Shown here: one piece after another, positions 1-6,215 of the stretch
Layout of the letters: each line of letters starts with the position of its first letter
Numbering within the stretch: position 1 is the first letter of the stretch
DNA from: Thermoproteota archaeon
Lineage (GTDB): Archaea > Korarchaeota > Korarchaeia > Korarchaeales > Korarchaeaceae
Assembly (NCBI GenBank): GCA_003661265.1
Contig: QMVU01000015.1
Coordinates: forward strand, 1 to 10,860
Length of the DNA stretch: 10,860 bases
Direction: 5' to 3'
Made by a program: the position numbers and the translations under genes
The notes under the pieces: generated by a model
Databases searched by the model: none
Told to the model about the DNA's origin: nothing
What the model saw: the letters and a program-made list of their open reading frames with translations, nothing else

Positions 1-90
1 AGGGCCCTCGGAGGATATAATTTTGACCCTTTACCATGAGATCAAAGAAAAGTGCTGAATGAAAGCGGACCAGAGCAATTTAGGGCCTCT

Positions 91-141
91 CAGTGAGCGA
101 GAACGAACTTCGAAATGCGGGGATGGATCTCAAGCTCACTG
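91..141. repeat. Inverted repeat / hairpin just after vapC
   Basis: CAGTGAGC at 91-98 is matched perfectly by GCTCACTG at 134-141. The stem can continue with GAGA (99-102) against TCTC (128-131) across a two-base bulge, giving about 12 base pairs. It begins 5 bases beyond the stop codon of the minus-strand vapC, so it would form at the 3' end of that transcript. No T-run follows it on the minus strand, so it is not a standard terminator. It could protect or process the 3' end, or be a recombination scar. Confidence 0.5.
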
Positions 142-145
142 GGTG

Positions 146-541
146 TTATCTGTACCAGATCGTCCTCACTCCCAGCTCGAAGAAGTGAGGGTCATCGCTT
201 ACTACTGCAGTTTTTAGGATTTTAGCAACAGCGCCGATTATCACGTCAGCTAAAGGAACCCCTCCATGTGATAAGGCCATTCTACCAGCTAGGAAGGACT
301 CCTCCTCGCCTACCTCGTATATCCTCGCACACGTGTTGATCCATCGTTTCAACCTAACTTCAGCCCCCTCTCTCCCTAGCTTCAAACCAGCAAGCTTTAT
401 GAATTCCACGGCTACAACAGGAGGTATCACTAGTCCTTCCCTGGCTATCCTAGAAGAAAATTCCTTTAGCTTCTTTCTATCCTCTTCCGTAGGAGGAAAT
501 GTGTGAGCTATCAGAAATCTCGTGTCGAGAACTAACACCAC
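146..541 (-). CDS. vapC: VapC-type PIN-domain ribonuclease toxin
   Basis: A 131-residue PIN-domain protein, the usual size for VapC toxins, which are Mg2+-dependent ribonucleases that cut tRNA, rRNA or mRNA and are held inactive by their VapB partner. The acidic residues expected of the active site are visible: D6 in the first strand (VLVLDTRF), E46 (VAVEF), D99 (PLADVIIGA) and D116/D117 (VVSDDPHF). The start is GTG at 541, with a second GTG directly after it. The gene overlaps the end of the upstream AbrB-type antitoxin gene by 10 bases, which implies a joint transcript and coupled translation. The RNA target cannot be read from the sequence. The family call is firm; the toxic role is inferred from the family and the pairing. 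Confidence 0.9.
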   Translation of the reverse strand: MVLVLDTRFLIAHTFPPTEEDRKKLKEFSSRIAREGLVIPPVVAVEFIKLAGLKLGREGAEVRLKRWINTCARIYEVGEEESFLAGRMALSHGGVPLADVIIGAVAKILKTAVVSDDPHFFELGVRTIWYR

Positions 542-762
542 CTCATCCTCTCCTCCTCAAGAAGTTCTATGATCTTCTTGTACTCCTCCTCACCTACCGG
601 TTCCCCAGGCTCAGGTATCCCAGGCTTTACGAAGACAACCTTATCCTCTTCAAGCCTTACGTAGAGGGAGTCGCCCTCCTTTATATTAAGGATTTCCCTG
701 AACTTCTTTGGAATGGTTACTTGCCCCTTTCTGGTTACCTTAACGATCAACTCCTCCGTCAT
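532..762 (-). CDS. vapB: AbrB/MazE-type antitoxin (VapB)
   Basis: A 76-residue protein with a SpoVT-AbrB swapped-hairpin DNA-binding domain at about residues 5-48. It contains the family signature around residues 9-23 (VTRKGQVTIPKKFRE) followed by the INIKEGD-like turn. The acidic, helical tail (about 55-76, EEEYKKIIELLEEE) is the part that in this family wraps the toxin. It is the first gene of the operon and overlaps vapC by 10 bases. ATG at 762 is chosen because the TATA box at 786-793 predicts transcription starting at or within a few bases of it, so the mRNA would be leaderless. A perfect palindrome (766-785) between TATA and ATG is the likely autoregulatory operator for this protein. 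Confidence 0.92.
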   Translation of the reverse strand: MTEELIVKVTRKGQVTIPKKFREILNIKEGDSLYVRLEEDKVVFVKPGIPEPGEPVGEEEYKKIIELLEEERMRWC

Positions 763-765
763 TAA

Positions 766-793
766 GTAGTACTATTTGGTACTACATATAAAA
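766..793 (-). promoter_or_regulatory. vapB leaderless promoter with palindromic operator
   Basis: On the minus strand TTTTATAT (786-793) is a TATA box about 26 bases before the vapB ATG. Directly between it and the start lies GTAGTAC-N6-GTACTAC (766-785), a perfect 7-bp inverted repeat. A protein bound there would block transcription initiation. The best candidate is the AbrB-type antitoxin encoded immediately downstream, since antitoxins of this class commonly autorepress. Confidence 0.7.
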
Positions 794-835
794 GCCTAAA
801 TATTACAAACCTCTTTAATCCAACCCTGTTATAGC

Positions 836-1186
836 TTAACGCCCGCCTCCATCCCCATCACCGACAGGGATGAACCTGCTATCGTACTTTCCTGACTTCC
901 TCACGTAGTCAAGGTAGTCCTTCATCAGATCTGCGAAGCTTCCGGCGTTATCAACTACCACCACGCTGCCCTTATGGAGCTTATCCTCAACAAGCTTCAA
1001 GTACTCGAGATATTCCCTCTTATTAGCGTCTAGAAAAACCATGTCGAACTCCCCCTCAAGCTCCCCGATTAACTTGAGTGCATCTCCAACGAGGACCTCA
1101 ACCTTTGGCTTTATCCCCGCCATCTCTATATTCTTTTTGGCTATTTCAGCCTCGTCTATCTCAATGGTGATTATCCCAGCTTCGAC
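836..1186 (-). pseudogene. 5'-truncated SAM-dependent O-methyltransferase
   Basis: The open frame runs from an in-frame TGA at 1187-1189 to the stop at 836-838, about 116 codons. It matches the C-terminal half of a family 3 type (catechol/caffeoyl-CoA-like) O-methyltransferase. Upstream of the first ATG (1123) the frame still encodes GIITIEIDEAEIAKKNIE, the strand-acidic residue-helix unit that binds the S-adenosylmethionine ribose. It continues with VGDALKLI and the DMVFLDANKREYLEY strand and loop, where the metal and substrate residues of the family sit. The N-terminal segment, including the GxGxG-like glycine loop, is absent, and sequence beyond 1190 belongs to another gene on the opposite strand. 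A product starting at ATG 1123 would lack most of the cofactor site. I read this as a remnant, not a working enzyme. Confidence 0.8.
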
Positions 1187-1189
1187 TCA

Positions 1190-1859
1190 GGCTTTTCAGT
1201 AGTAGGAGAAAGAATCGGGGCATTCCACGTTTTCGGTGGGATAGTTCCTTTCTCCTGTAAGCCAGGAAACTACAGCATGGTAGCGACAGTCGTAGACCAA
1301 TTAACGGGAAAAGCCGACCGAAGGAGCGTGAAAATAACCATTCTCAAGGAGAGTACAAAGAGTCGAGCTTCTATCCGATTTCTGCCCCACCAGAAGTTTT
1401 GGTGCTGCAGGCAGATGAGTTGCTGGGTAGGTGAGATGAGGTTTTACTCCCATAACTGGTCTTTCTGGGATCCCTTTTACGAGGAGGAAAGGAGGTTTGT
1501 CGAAAAGCAGTTTCTGAGGAGGGTTGGAAGCAACGTGACGATATCGATGATGATAAATGAGTTCGAAACGAGGGAGGGAGCTGAGCGCGAGTTCGAGGAG
1601 CTTTTCGAGAGGTTCAACATTTCAAACCCTTTGGGGCTAGCAGAGAGAACTACAAATGTTCCAGAGGGAGGATCCTTCACATACGTGGATTATGAGTCCT
1701 ATACTAGGCTCAGAACTTTTCAGTTTACTCTTTAATTGAAAAGATCGTCATAACTGTAACAGGTGGAGGGTACGTGAATGGCGTAACGGTCCCAATTCCC
1801 TCCTTCGAGGAGGTCTTGGACATAGTAGAGATGCAGGAATCCAAAGTCGTGGGAGGTTA
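1190..1859 (+). pseudogene. Decayed gene for a secreted beta-sandwich protein (5'-truncated, frameshifted)
   Basis: Protein-like sequence runs through the whole interval but switches frame. Frame 2 from 1190 encodes an Ig-like stretch with PGNYSMVATVVDQLTGK (coding around 1247-1310). Near 1350 the sense moves to frame 1, giving YKESSFYPISAPPEVLVLQA up to a TGA at 1432. It returns to frame 2 at 1433 (MRFYSHNWSFWDPFYEEER and EGAEREFEELFERFN), and near 1710-1730 moves again to frame 1 (IEKIVITVTGGGYVNGVT, then PSFEEVLDIVEMQE), ending at TAA 1857-1859. No start codon or signal peptide remains. The longest single frame (ATG 1277 to 1735) is therefore only part of the story. The original was probably an exported or surface protein; its family is not recognised. 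The membrane regulator gene begins 16 bases later and may have been in the same operon. Confidence 0.7.
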
Positions 1860-1875
1860 AAGAAAAGGTGTAGGC

Positions 1876-2342
1876 TTGACTAGAAGGGAGAAGGTTCTTT
1901 TACTCGTTCTCGCTCTTTCCTCCTTCTTCCTAGCAAACATCCTGATGAAGCCGAGGTCCATCACGATAATAGTCAGGGGGAACGAGTCCATAACCATCCA
2001 AACCCCTCTAGTTTACAAGCTCTGGGAGGTCATAGCCATCCTACCGACTTCCCTTCCCATCGGGATATCTGGTACCCTCATAGTCTTCTCTGGAGAGAGA
2101 AGGGAGGAGGTCGATATAAACAAGCTGATAAATCTTCTGGAAGGTCCTGAGAGGACGATAATGGAGTTCATAGTGAAAAGAGGAGGGAAAGCACTTCAGA
2201 GGGAAATATGGTCCGAAACTGGCTTGAGCAAGGTTACGGTCTCCAGGACGCTGAAGGCTCTGGAGGGCAAAGGTCTGTAAGGAGGGAGAGGTACCGGGGA
2301 ACTAGGATCGTGCTGATTTCCAAAGAAGCACTTCGGGGTTAA
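1876..2342 (+). pseudogene. Membrane-anchored winged-helix regulator, frameshifted near the C-terminus
   Basis: From TTG 1876 the frame gives 134 residues and stops at 2278-2280. Residues about 6-24 are a transmembrane helix with a basic N-terminus (MTRREK). Residues 25-48 form a short loop, about 49-71 a second membrane segment, and from about 83 a MarR-like winged helix-turn-helix follows (ERTIMEFIVKRGG, then TGLSKVTVSRTLKALEGKGL). The stop falls where the wing should begin. The missing wing is present in the next frame from 2277 to TAA 2340-2342 (VRRERYRGTRIVLISKEALRG), so one base has been lost near 2275-2277. Such membrane-bound wHTH proteins are common in archaea and are thought to pass surface signals to nearby promoters. 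The loss could be real decay, an assembly error, or less likely a programmed shift; no slippery heptamer is evident. Confidence 0.8.
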
Positions 2343-2472
2343 TGGAAAAGAGATGGAGAACTTGCCTAGGATAGAACAGAAGAGAAAGGGTTTAATGATA
2401 GGAGGACGTAGTTTTCACCTGCTTTCCAGTTACGAGCATGAACCTAGGCGGGATACCCTTATCTAACCTCTT

Positions 2473-2901
2473 TTATCTTGCTAAACTGGAGGTTTTTCTC
2501 GATACCTCCTTCAACTTCTTAAAATCTAAGTACTCCCTGATGGTCACATCTACAACCCTTGACCTTAAGTCCTCATCCCTCGAAATTACGAGGGTTCCTT
2601 CGGTGAAAACGTGGTACTTGAAGGGCAAGGGAGCCTCATTTAAGACTTGAACGTCAACTGGAATCCCTAGCTTTATCCTTAACTTAACTGAGAGGTCAAC
2701 AGCGTACTTCAGGGAGTTCGAGAGATCTTCAACCCATAATGCCAGATCCAAGTCCCTGAAAAACTCCCTCTCAATGAAGCCCCCGTGAACATAAGCGAAG
2801 ACTATGGAACCTAAATCCTCAAGCGATCTCCTTAACTTCTCAAGGATCTCGGATCTCTTTTCCTTAGAAAGCGAGAGGTACCTGAACTTCGGCTCTATCA
2901 T
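2473..2901 (-). CDS. mntA: MntA-type nucleotidyltransferase antitoxin
   Basis: A 142-residue minimal nucleotidyltransferase of the polymerase-beta fold. The core motif is HGGFIEREFFRDLDL at about residues 39-53, with D50 and D52 as metal ligands and D83 (GIPVDVQVL) as the third acidic residue. In partners studied elsewhere MntA adds AMP groups to a tyrosine of HepT and so silences it. The first motif reads G-G (40-41) where G-S is usual, which may change catalysis although the three acidic residues remain. The gene follows hepT with a 4-base ATGA overlap (2898-2901), the standard arrangement. The pairing and motifs make the identification strong; modification of HepT here is inferred. Confidence 0.87.
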   Translation of the reverse strand: MIEPKFRYLSLSKEKRSEILEKLRRSLEDLGSIVFAYVHGGFIEREFFRDLDLALWVEDLSNSLKYAVDLSVKLRIKLGIPVDVQVLNEAPLPFKYHVFTEGTLVISRDEDLRSRVVDVTIREYLDFKKLKEVSRKTSSLAR

Positions 2902-3329
2902 CGTCCTCCACCATTCTCACTTGAGAACTCCCTTACCTGGGAGATAAACTCTTCAAAGTCCTTCAACCCTTCCCTTATCGCATCATACACCTTCCTGTCA
3001 TCGATGACCCAGTACCTGTGAACTAGTAGGTTCCTAAGCCTTGATGCAGAGGCTAGCTTCGACGCAAGGTCTTTTGAGATGACTCCTCTCAAGGATAGCC
3101 TTATAAAGCATTCTGGATAGCCTTCCGGCCTTTCCTTAAAAAGGGAGGAGAGTATGTGAATGCAGATGCCGGCGGCGGCCTCCACGAGCTGTATCAGAAG
3201 ATACCTGATCGACAACCTTTCATAAAGAGAGAGCCCCTCAAATTTCCTTGACACAATTCCCTTTAGAATCTGGATGGAATCATTCATCTCCCTTATCCTG
3301 GTTTCGATTAAATCTTCGTTTAAGGGCAT
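2898..3329 (-). CDS. hepT: HepT-type HEPN ribonuclease toxin
   Basis: A 143-residue, mostly helical HEPN (DUF86-like) protein. The catalytic RX4HXY motif is intact: R99-N-L-L-V-H104-R-Y106 (RNLLVHRYW). Arg and His cleave RNA in HEPN toxins, and the Tyr is the residue that MntA partners modify with AMP. The preceding helix (AAAGICIHILSSLF, about residues 51-64) matches the conserved helix of this family. It is the first gene of a two-gene operon with the nucleotidyltransferase, whose start overlaps its stop. ATG at 3329 is supported by a TATA-like element about 36 bases upstream. HEPN proteins with such partners can also act in phage defence. Confidence 0.9.
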   Translation of the reverse strand: MPLNEDLIETRIREMNDSIQILKGIVSRKFEGLSLYERLSIRYLLIQLVEAAAGICIHILSSLFKERPEGYPECFIRLSLRGVISKDLASKLASASRLRNLLVHRYWVIDDRKVYDAIREGLKDFEEFISQVREFSSENGGGR

Positions 3330-3360
3330 GGTTTATTTCACTAGATTTCTGGTTTGAATC

Positions 3361-3370
3361 AAATTTATAA
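3361..3370 (-). promoter_or_regulatory. hepT TATA box
   Basis: On the minus strand TTATAAATTT (3361-3370) is a good archaeal TATA box. Its centre is about 36 bases from the hepT ATG, predicting a short leader of roughly 10 bases. No clear inverted repeat lies between it and the start codon. Confidence 0.6.
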
Positions 3371-3419
3371 TTGCTTTAGGTCATCGATTACCGCACCCAT
3401 TCAGAGCCCTTCCTTGGAG

Positions 3420-3489
3420 AAGGATCAACGTCATTACTAACAGTGATGATAAGAGCCGATCCTTAAATGGTCAACTTGCCTTAGTTGAC
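3420..3489. repeat. Nested inverted repeats between hepT and herA
   Basis: AAGGATC (3420-3426) pairs with GATCCTT (3458-3464). This encloses a tight hairpin TCATTACT-AAC-AGTGATGA (3431-3449) with one mismatch that is a G-U pair in RNA. Five bases further is a separate perfect hairpin GTCAACT-TGCCTT-AGTTGAC (3470-3489). The block sits in the 252-bp gap between the convergence-free ends of herA and the hepT promoter. It could be a small structured RNA, 3' UTR structure of the herA transcript, or protein-binding sites. No RNA family is recognised. Confidence 0.45.
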
Positions 3490-3523
3490 GTCCTTTAGCT
3501 CGCAACATTTTCCCCAAATACCA

Positions 3524-3593
3524 AATTAAATGAAAAATGGGTGATTTCTTTACACTTACATTTTATGGTTAAGCTGGAAGGTCATCCTCCAGC
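3524..3593 (-). terminator. Likely 3' end of the nurA-herA transcript
   Basis: On the minus strand a hairpin with arms GCTGGAGG / CCTTCCAGC (3573-3593, one bulged base, loop ATGA) spans the herA stop codon. About 35-50 bases further lie short T-runs (TTTTT near 3531-3535, then ATTTAATTTGG). Archaeal termination mainly needs oligo-T tracts, so this is a plausible but weak terminator. Confidence 0.35.
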
Positions 3594-6215
3594 CATCCTC
3601 CTCCAAGCCTGGCTTGGGGGAGCCGAGGCCTTGGCTGGGAAGATCTTCGGGCTCATCCTCACCGTAACGGGGAAGGGGATCTCCGAGGCCATCCCCCATA
3701 TCATGGCCTCGTGGTTGGCTAGGGAGGCCAGGTAGTGCTTAACCTCCCCTCCTCCCTCTGTGTAGGCTGCTATCGCCTCCTGATCGTTCAGGTTCTTCAG
3801 CCTAAAGCATACAACCGTGTTGCATTGGGAGATGACGGCCTTCGAGACGTAAGCTGGCCTCTGGGTCACCACGATGAAGCCCATGTTGTAGCCGCCTGAC
3901 TGGCTTATAGCCTCGATGAGCGTCGAGTAGACCCCTGAGTCGAAGGGGTTCCCTACCAAAGGGGCGTTCCTCTCCGGGACGAGGTACTGGGCCTCCTCTA
4001 GGACCATTATTAGGGCGAAGTCCCCTTCCTCCCTCCTTGAGATCGCGTACCTGACGAGCCTCCTCACAACCTCCCTAACGGCCAGGAACTGGTCCTCGTA
4101 ATCCGCGTCCAGGCTGAAGTCGAGCACGAGAAGGGGGAACTTCTTGACCGCCTCGACTATGTCCTGACCCATCCCTCTTGGCCTCAGAAACCTCCCGGAG
4201 TGCTTAAGCTTTATCTGGAGCTGGCTTATCAGCTTCTTCCTCTCCCTGACATCAAGGGCTATTGCCAGCTCCTTAACCTTCTTCAGCAGGGACTCGGGAC
4301 TTATCTCCCCTTCAGAGAGTACCTCCTCAGCCGCAAGCTCGACTAGACCCTTCAAAGCCCCCCTGTCTATCCCGAGCCTCCTGGATACGTCCCTCGGAGT
4401 TAGGGCTCCCTGCCTGGGTAGGAAAGTCCTGTAGTCGAATATGGCCCCTCCGTACTTCGAGAGGACTGAGTACTCTCCTCTCCTGTCTAGGACGAGGAAC
4501 CTGGGCTTTGGCCTCATCTTCTGGGAGTTCTCTATGAGGTTAAGGATGAACGTGGAGTTGTGAACGAAGAAGCCGTTAGCAACAAAGTTCTCCCACCTAT
4601 CGACCGAGAGATCGTAAACAGGCTCCTCCACAGCCTTCCTGAGCTTCCTGACGCTGACAACCCTGTCGAATGAGAGGAAGGGGTTCATGAGGAGCTTGAC
4701 CGCCTGATGGGCCCCGAAGAACTTTAGGACCGACATCAAGTCCTCAGGGCTTGAGAATTCACCTTCCTCCATCCTCCTTATAGATTCGGAGCTAACTCCA
4801 GTCTTAGCAGCGAGCTCGTGCCTCCACATCCCCCTCCTTATCCTCTCCCTCTTTATGACCTCTCCCAGCTCGGGCAAGCGGTGGAAGACAGGACCTCCGT
4901 CGCTTGCAGTGCACTTTAGGACCCTCTGAACCTTTCTCTCGTCGAAGAAGAGCCACCTCTGCCCGATCCTCTCAGGCTCAAGGCCAAGAAGCGAGAGGGA
5001 GCAGGCCACCCTCATGACATCCGAGGGGGATGAGAGCAATATCCTAGTCCCGTCGTAAGCTAGGTAGCTCATCCTCCTAAGGAACTCCCTTAGAGCCCTC
5101 CTCCCCTCGGCGAAGGGGAGCGATATGAACGTGGCTGGTCCCATCTCAGCTATGGCGCTCATGAAGTCATTCCTGAAGAGGGTGTACTCCCCTAAGCTCC
5201 TGGAGTCTACCCCATTCCCCCTCGTCAGCCCGTTCGCGTGCACAATTACCTCCTCACCAAGGGCGGAGCCGTCGGCAACCACGGCAGCTATGAGCTCCGG
5301 ACTCACGTTCTCGTCAATTCTAAGCGGAGGAGGGGTCTCCAATGGAGATATGAGCCAGAATGGCCCCTTTCTAAGGCTTCTAGGCCTTACCTCCCTGAGC
5401 CTGAGGCCGTCGAAGGCCAAGAGGGAGTGATCCCCCGTCACGAGCAGCCTCTTTCCCTTCTCCGTCCTTATCTCGTAAAGTCCCTCGGAAGCCCTGTGCC
5501 TGTGTACGGCCCTTATCCTGGACCAGGTTGGCCTAAAGCCCTCCTTCTCCAGGCAGAGGGCGTAGTACCTCCTTCCCAACCTCTTAGTCCCAAGCTCGTT
5601 GCCAAGGAGCCTGTCCACGAACTTCCCTATCTGCTCAACGATGACCTTCCTCTCCTTCGTGTCGTAGATCACTGTAACCGAGTCCCACGCCACGCTCTTC
5701 CCTGACCTTGTCATCCCGGCGACGAAAGCGTGGCCCCTTGCTAGGGAGTCCAAGTCTAGGCAGAATTCTATGTTTGAGTCGGCCAGCTTACCTATGGGAA
5801 CCCTGTATCCGGAGCCAGCGGGGGAGAAGAACTCCCTCAGATCCTCGCTGCTTGGCCTGAAAACGGGATCGGCAGTTGAGGGCGGGATCTCGAGTCCCCT
5901 TATCCTCCCGTCTATCGGATTCCTGTACCCCAGAACCTCAGCATAGGCAACTAGGTACTCGAGCTCCCCCTGGAAAACCGGGACCAGGCCAGCTGAGCTC
6001 GCTATCACCCCCGTCCTTCCCAGGTCCATCTCCTCGTTCATGGAGGAGATGTCGTAAACCCTGAGAAGGACTATCGGGCCTCCCTTACCCCAAAAAGGGT
6101 GCTCTATAGCGTAGAACTTTCCAAGCTCGACTCTCTCCCCTCTCCTAATGACGAAATTCACCTTTCTAGGAGTAGAGCGTGAGATCACGTAGCCGACGAT
6201 GTTATCCAATTTCAT
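3582..6215 (-). CDS. herA: HerA bipolar DNA helicase/translocase, intein-containing precursor
   Basis: An 877-residue precursor. Removing the intein (residues 174-553) leaves about 497 residues, normal for archaeal HerA, the hexameric FtsK/VirB4-like ATPase that works with NurA (and Mre11-Rad50) in resecting DNA ends. An N-terminal HAS-barrel occupies about 1-115. The rejoined Walker A is G167-M-T-R-S-G-K173 followed by S554-T-F. Walker B with catalytic glutamate is ALIMVLEEAQYLVP (734-747). A helical insertion covers about 605-690, and the C-terminal RecA core includes VVTQRPAYV (782-790), a sensor-like strand, and a conserved arginine region near 805. The start ATG overlaps the nurA stop (ATGA, 6212-6215), with GAGGT just before it, so translation is probably coupled. 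Activity should require splicing, since the intein splits the ATP-binding loop. Confidence 0.96.
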   Translation of the reverse strand: MKLDNIVGYVISRSTPRKVNFVIRRGERVELGKFYAIEHPFWGKGGPIVLLRVYDISSMNEEMDLGRTGVIASSAGLVPVFQGELEYLVAYAEVLGYRNPIDGRIRGLEIPPSTADPVFRPSSEDLREFFSPAGSGYRVPIGKLADSNIEFCLDLDSLARGHAFVAGMTRSGKSVAWDSVTVIYDTKERKVIVEQIGKFVDRLLGNELGTKRLGRRYYALCLEKEGFRPTWSRIRAVHRHRASEGLYEIRTEKGKRLLVTGDHSLLAFDGLRLREVRPRSLRKGPFWLISPLETPPPLRIDENVSPELIAAVVADGSALGEEVIVHANGLTRGNGVDSRSLGEYTLFRNDFMSAIAEMGPATFISLPFAEGRRALREFLRRMSYLAYDGTRILLSSPSDVMRVACSLSLLGLEPERIGQRWLFFDERKVQRVLKCTASDGGPVFHRLPELGEVIKRERIRRGMWRHELAAKTGVSSESIRRMEEGEFSSPEDLMSVLKFFGAHQAVKLLMNPFLSFDRVVSVRKLRKAVEEPVYDLSVDRWENFVANGFFVHNSTFILNLIENSQKMRPKPRFLVLDRRGEYSVLSKYGGAIFDYRTFLPRQGALTPRDVSRRLGIDRGALKGLVELAAEEVLSEGEISPESLLKKVKELAIALDVRERKKLISQLQIKLKHSGRFLRPRGMGQDIVEAVKKFPLLVLDFSLDADYEDQFLAVREVVRRLVRYAISRREEGDFALIMVLEEAQYLVPERNAPLVGNPFDSGVYSTLIEAISQSGGYNMGFIVVTQRPAYVSKAVISQCNTVVCFRLKNLNDQEAIAAYTEGGGEVKHYLASLANHEAMIWGMASEIPFPVTVRMSPKIFPAKASAPPSQAWRRMAGG
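4557..5696 (-). mobile_element. Intein in the HerA P-loop with degenerate LAGLIDADG and XRE-type HTH
   Basis: The 380-residue intein runs from S174 to N553 of the precursor. Splicing block A is SVAWDSVTVIYD, with Ser rather than Cys as first residue. Block B is VTGDHSLL with T260 and H263. Block F is PVYDLSVDRWENFVANG, and block G ends FFVHN (H552, N553) before the +1 residue S554. Removal gives GMTRSGK-STF, a perfect Walker A. The insert between splicing blocks has two LAGLIDADG-like motifs ending in ADG (L308-G316) and YDG (R381-G389), each keeping the Asp-Gly pair. It then has an XRE/Cro-like helix-turn-helix at about 449-504 (HELAAKTGVSSESIRRMEEG). Homing activity is uncertain because the motifs are degenerate and closely spaced. 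Confidence 0.94.

Noticed and set aside
499..765. Plus-strand ORF opposite vapB
   Set aside because: It is antisense to a clear AbrB-type antitoxin with its own promoter.
1277..1735. Single 152-codon plus-strand ORF as an intact gene
   Set aside because: Its sense changes frame near 1350, 1432 and 1710-1730 and protein-like sequence precedes the ATG, so it is part of a damaged gene.
3443..3490. GTGATGA at 3443-3449 as the C box of a C/D guide RNA
   Set aside because: No D box CTGA or second C'/D' pair at proper spacing; the match is part of an inverted repeat.
5238..5705. Plus-strand ORF opposite the HerA intein
   Set aside because: Low-complexity, Pro/Leu-rich shadow of the intein coding strand, with no start signals.
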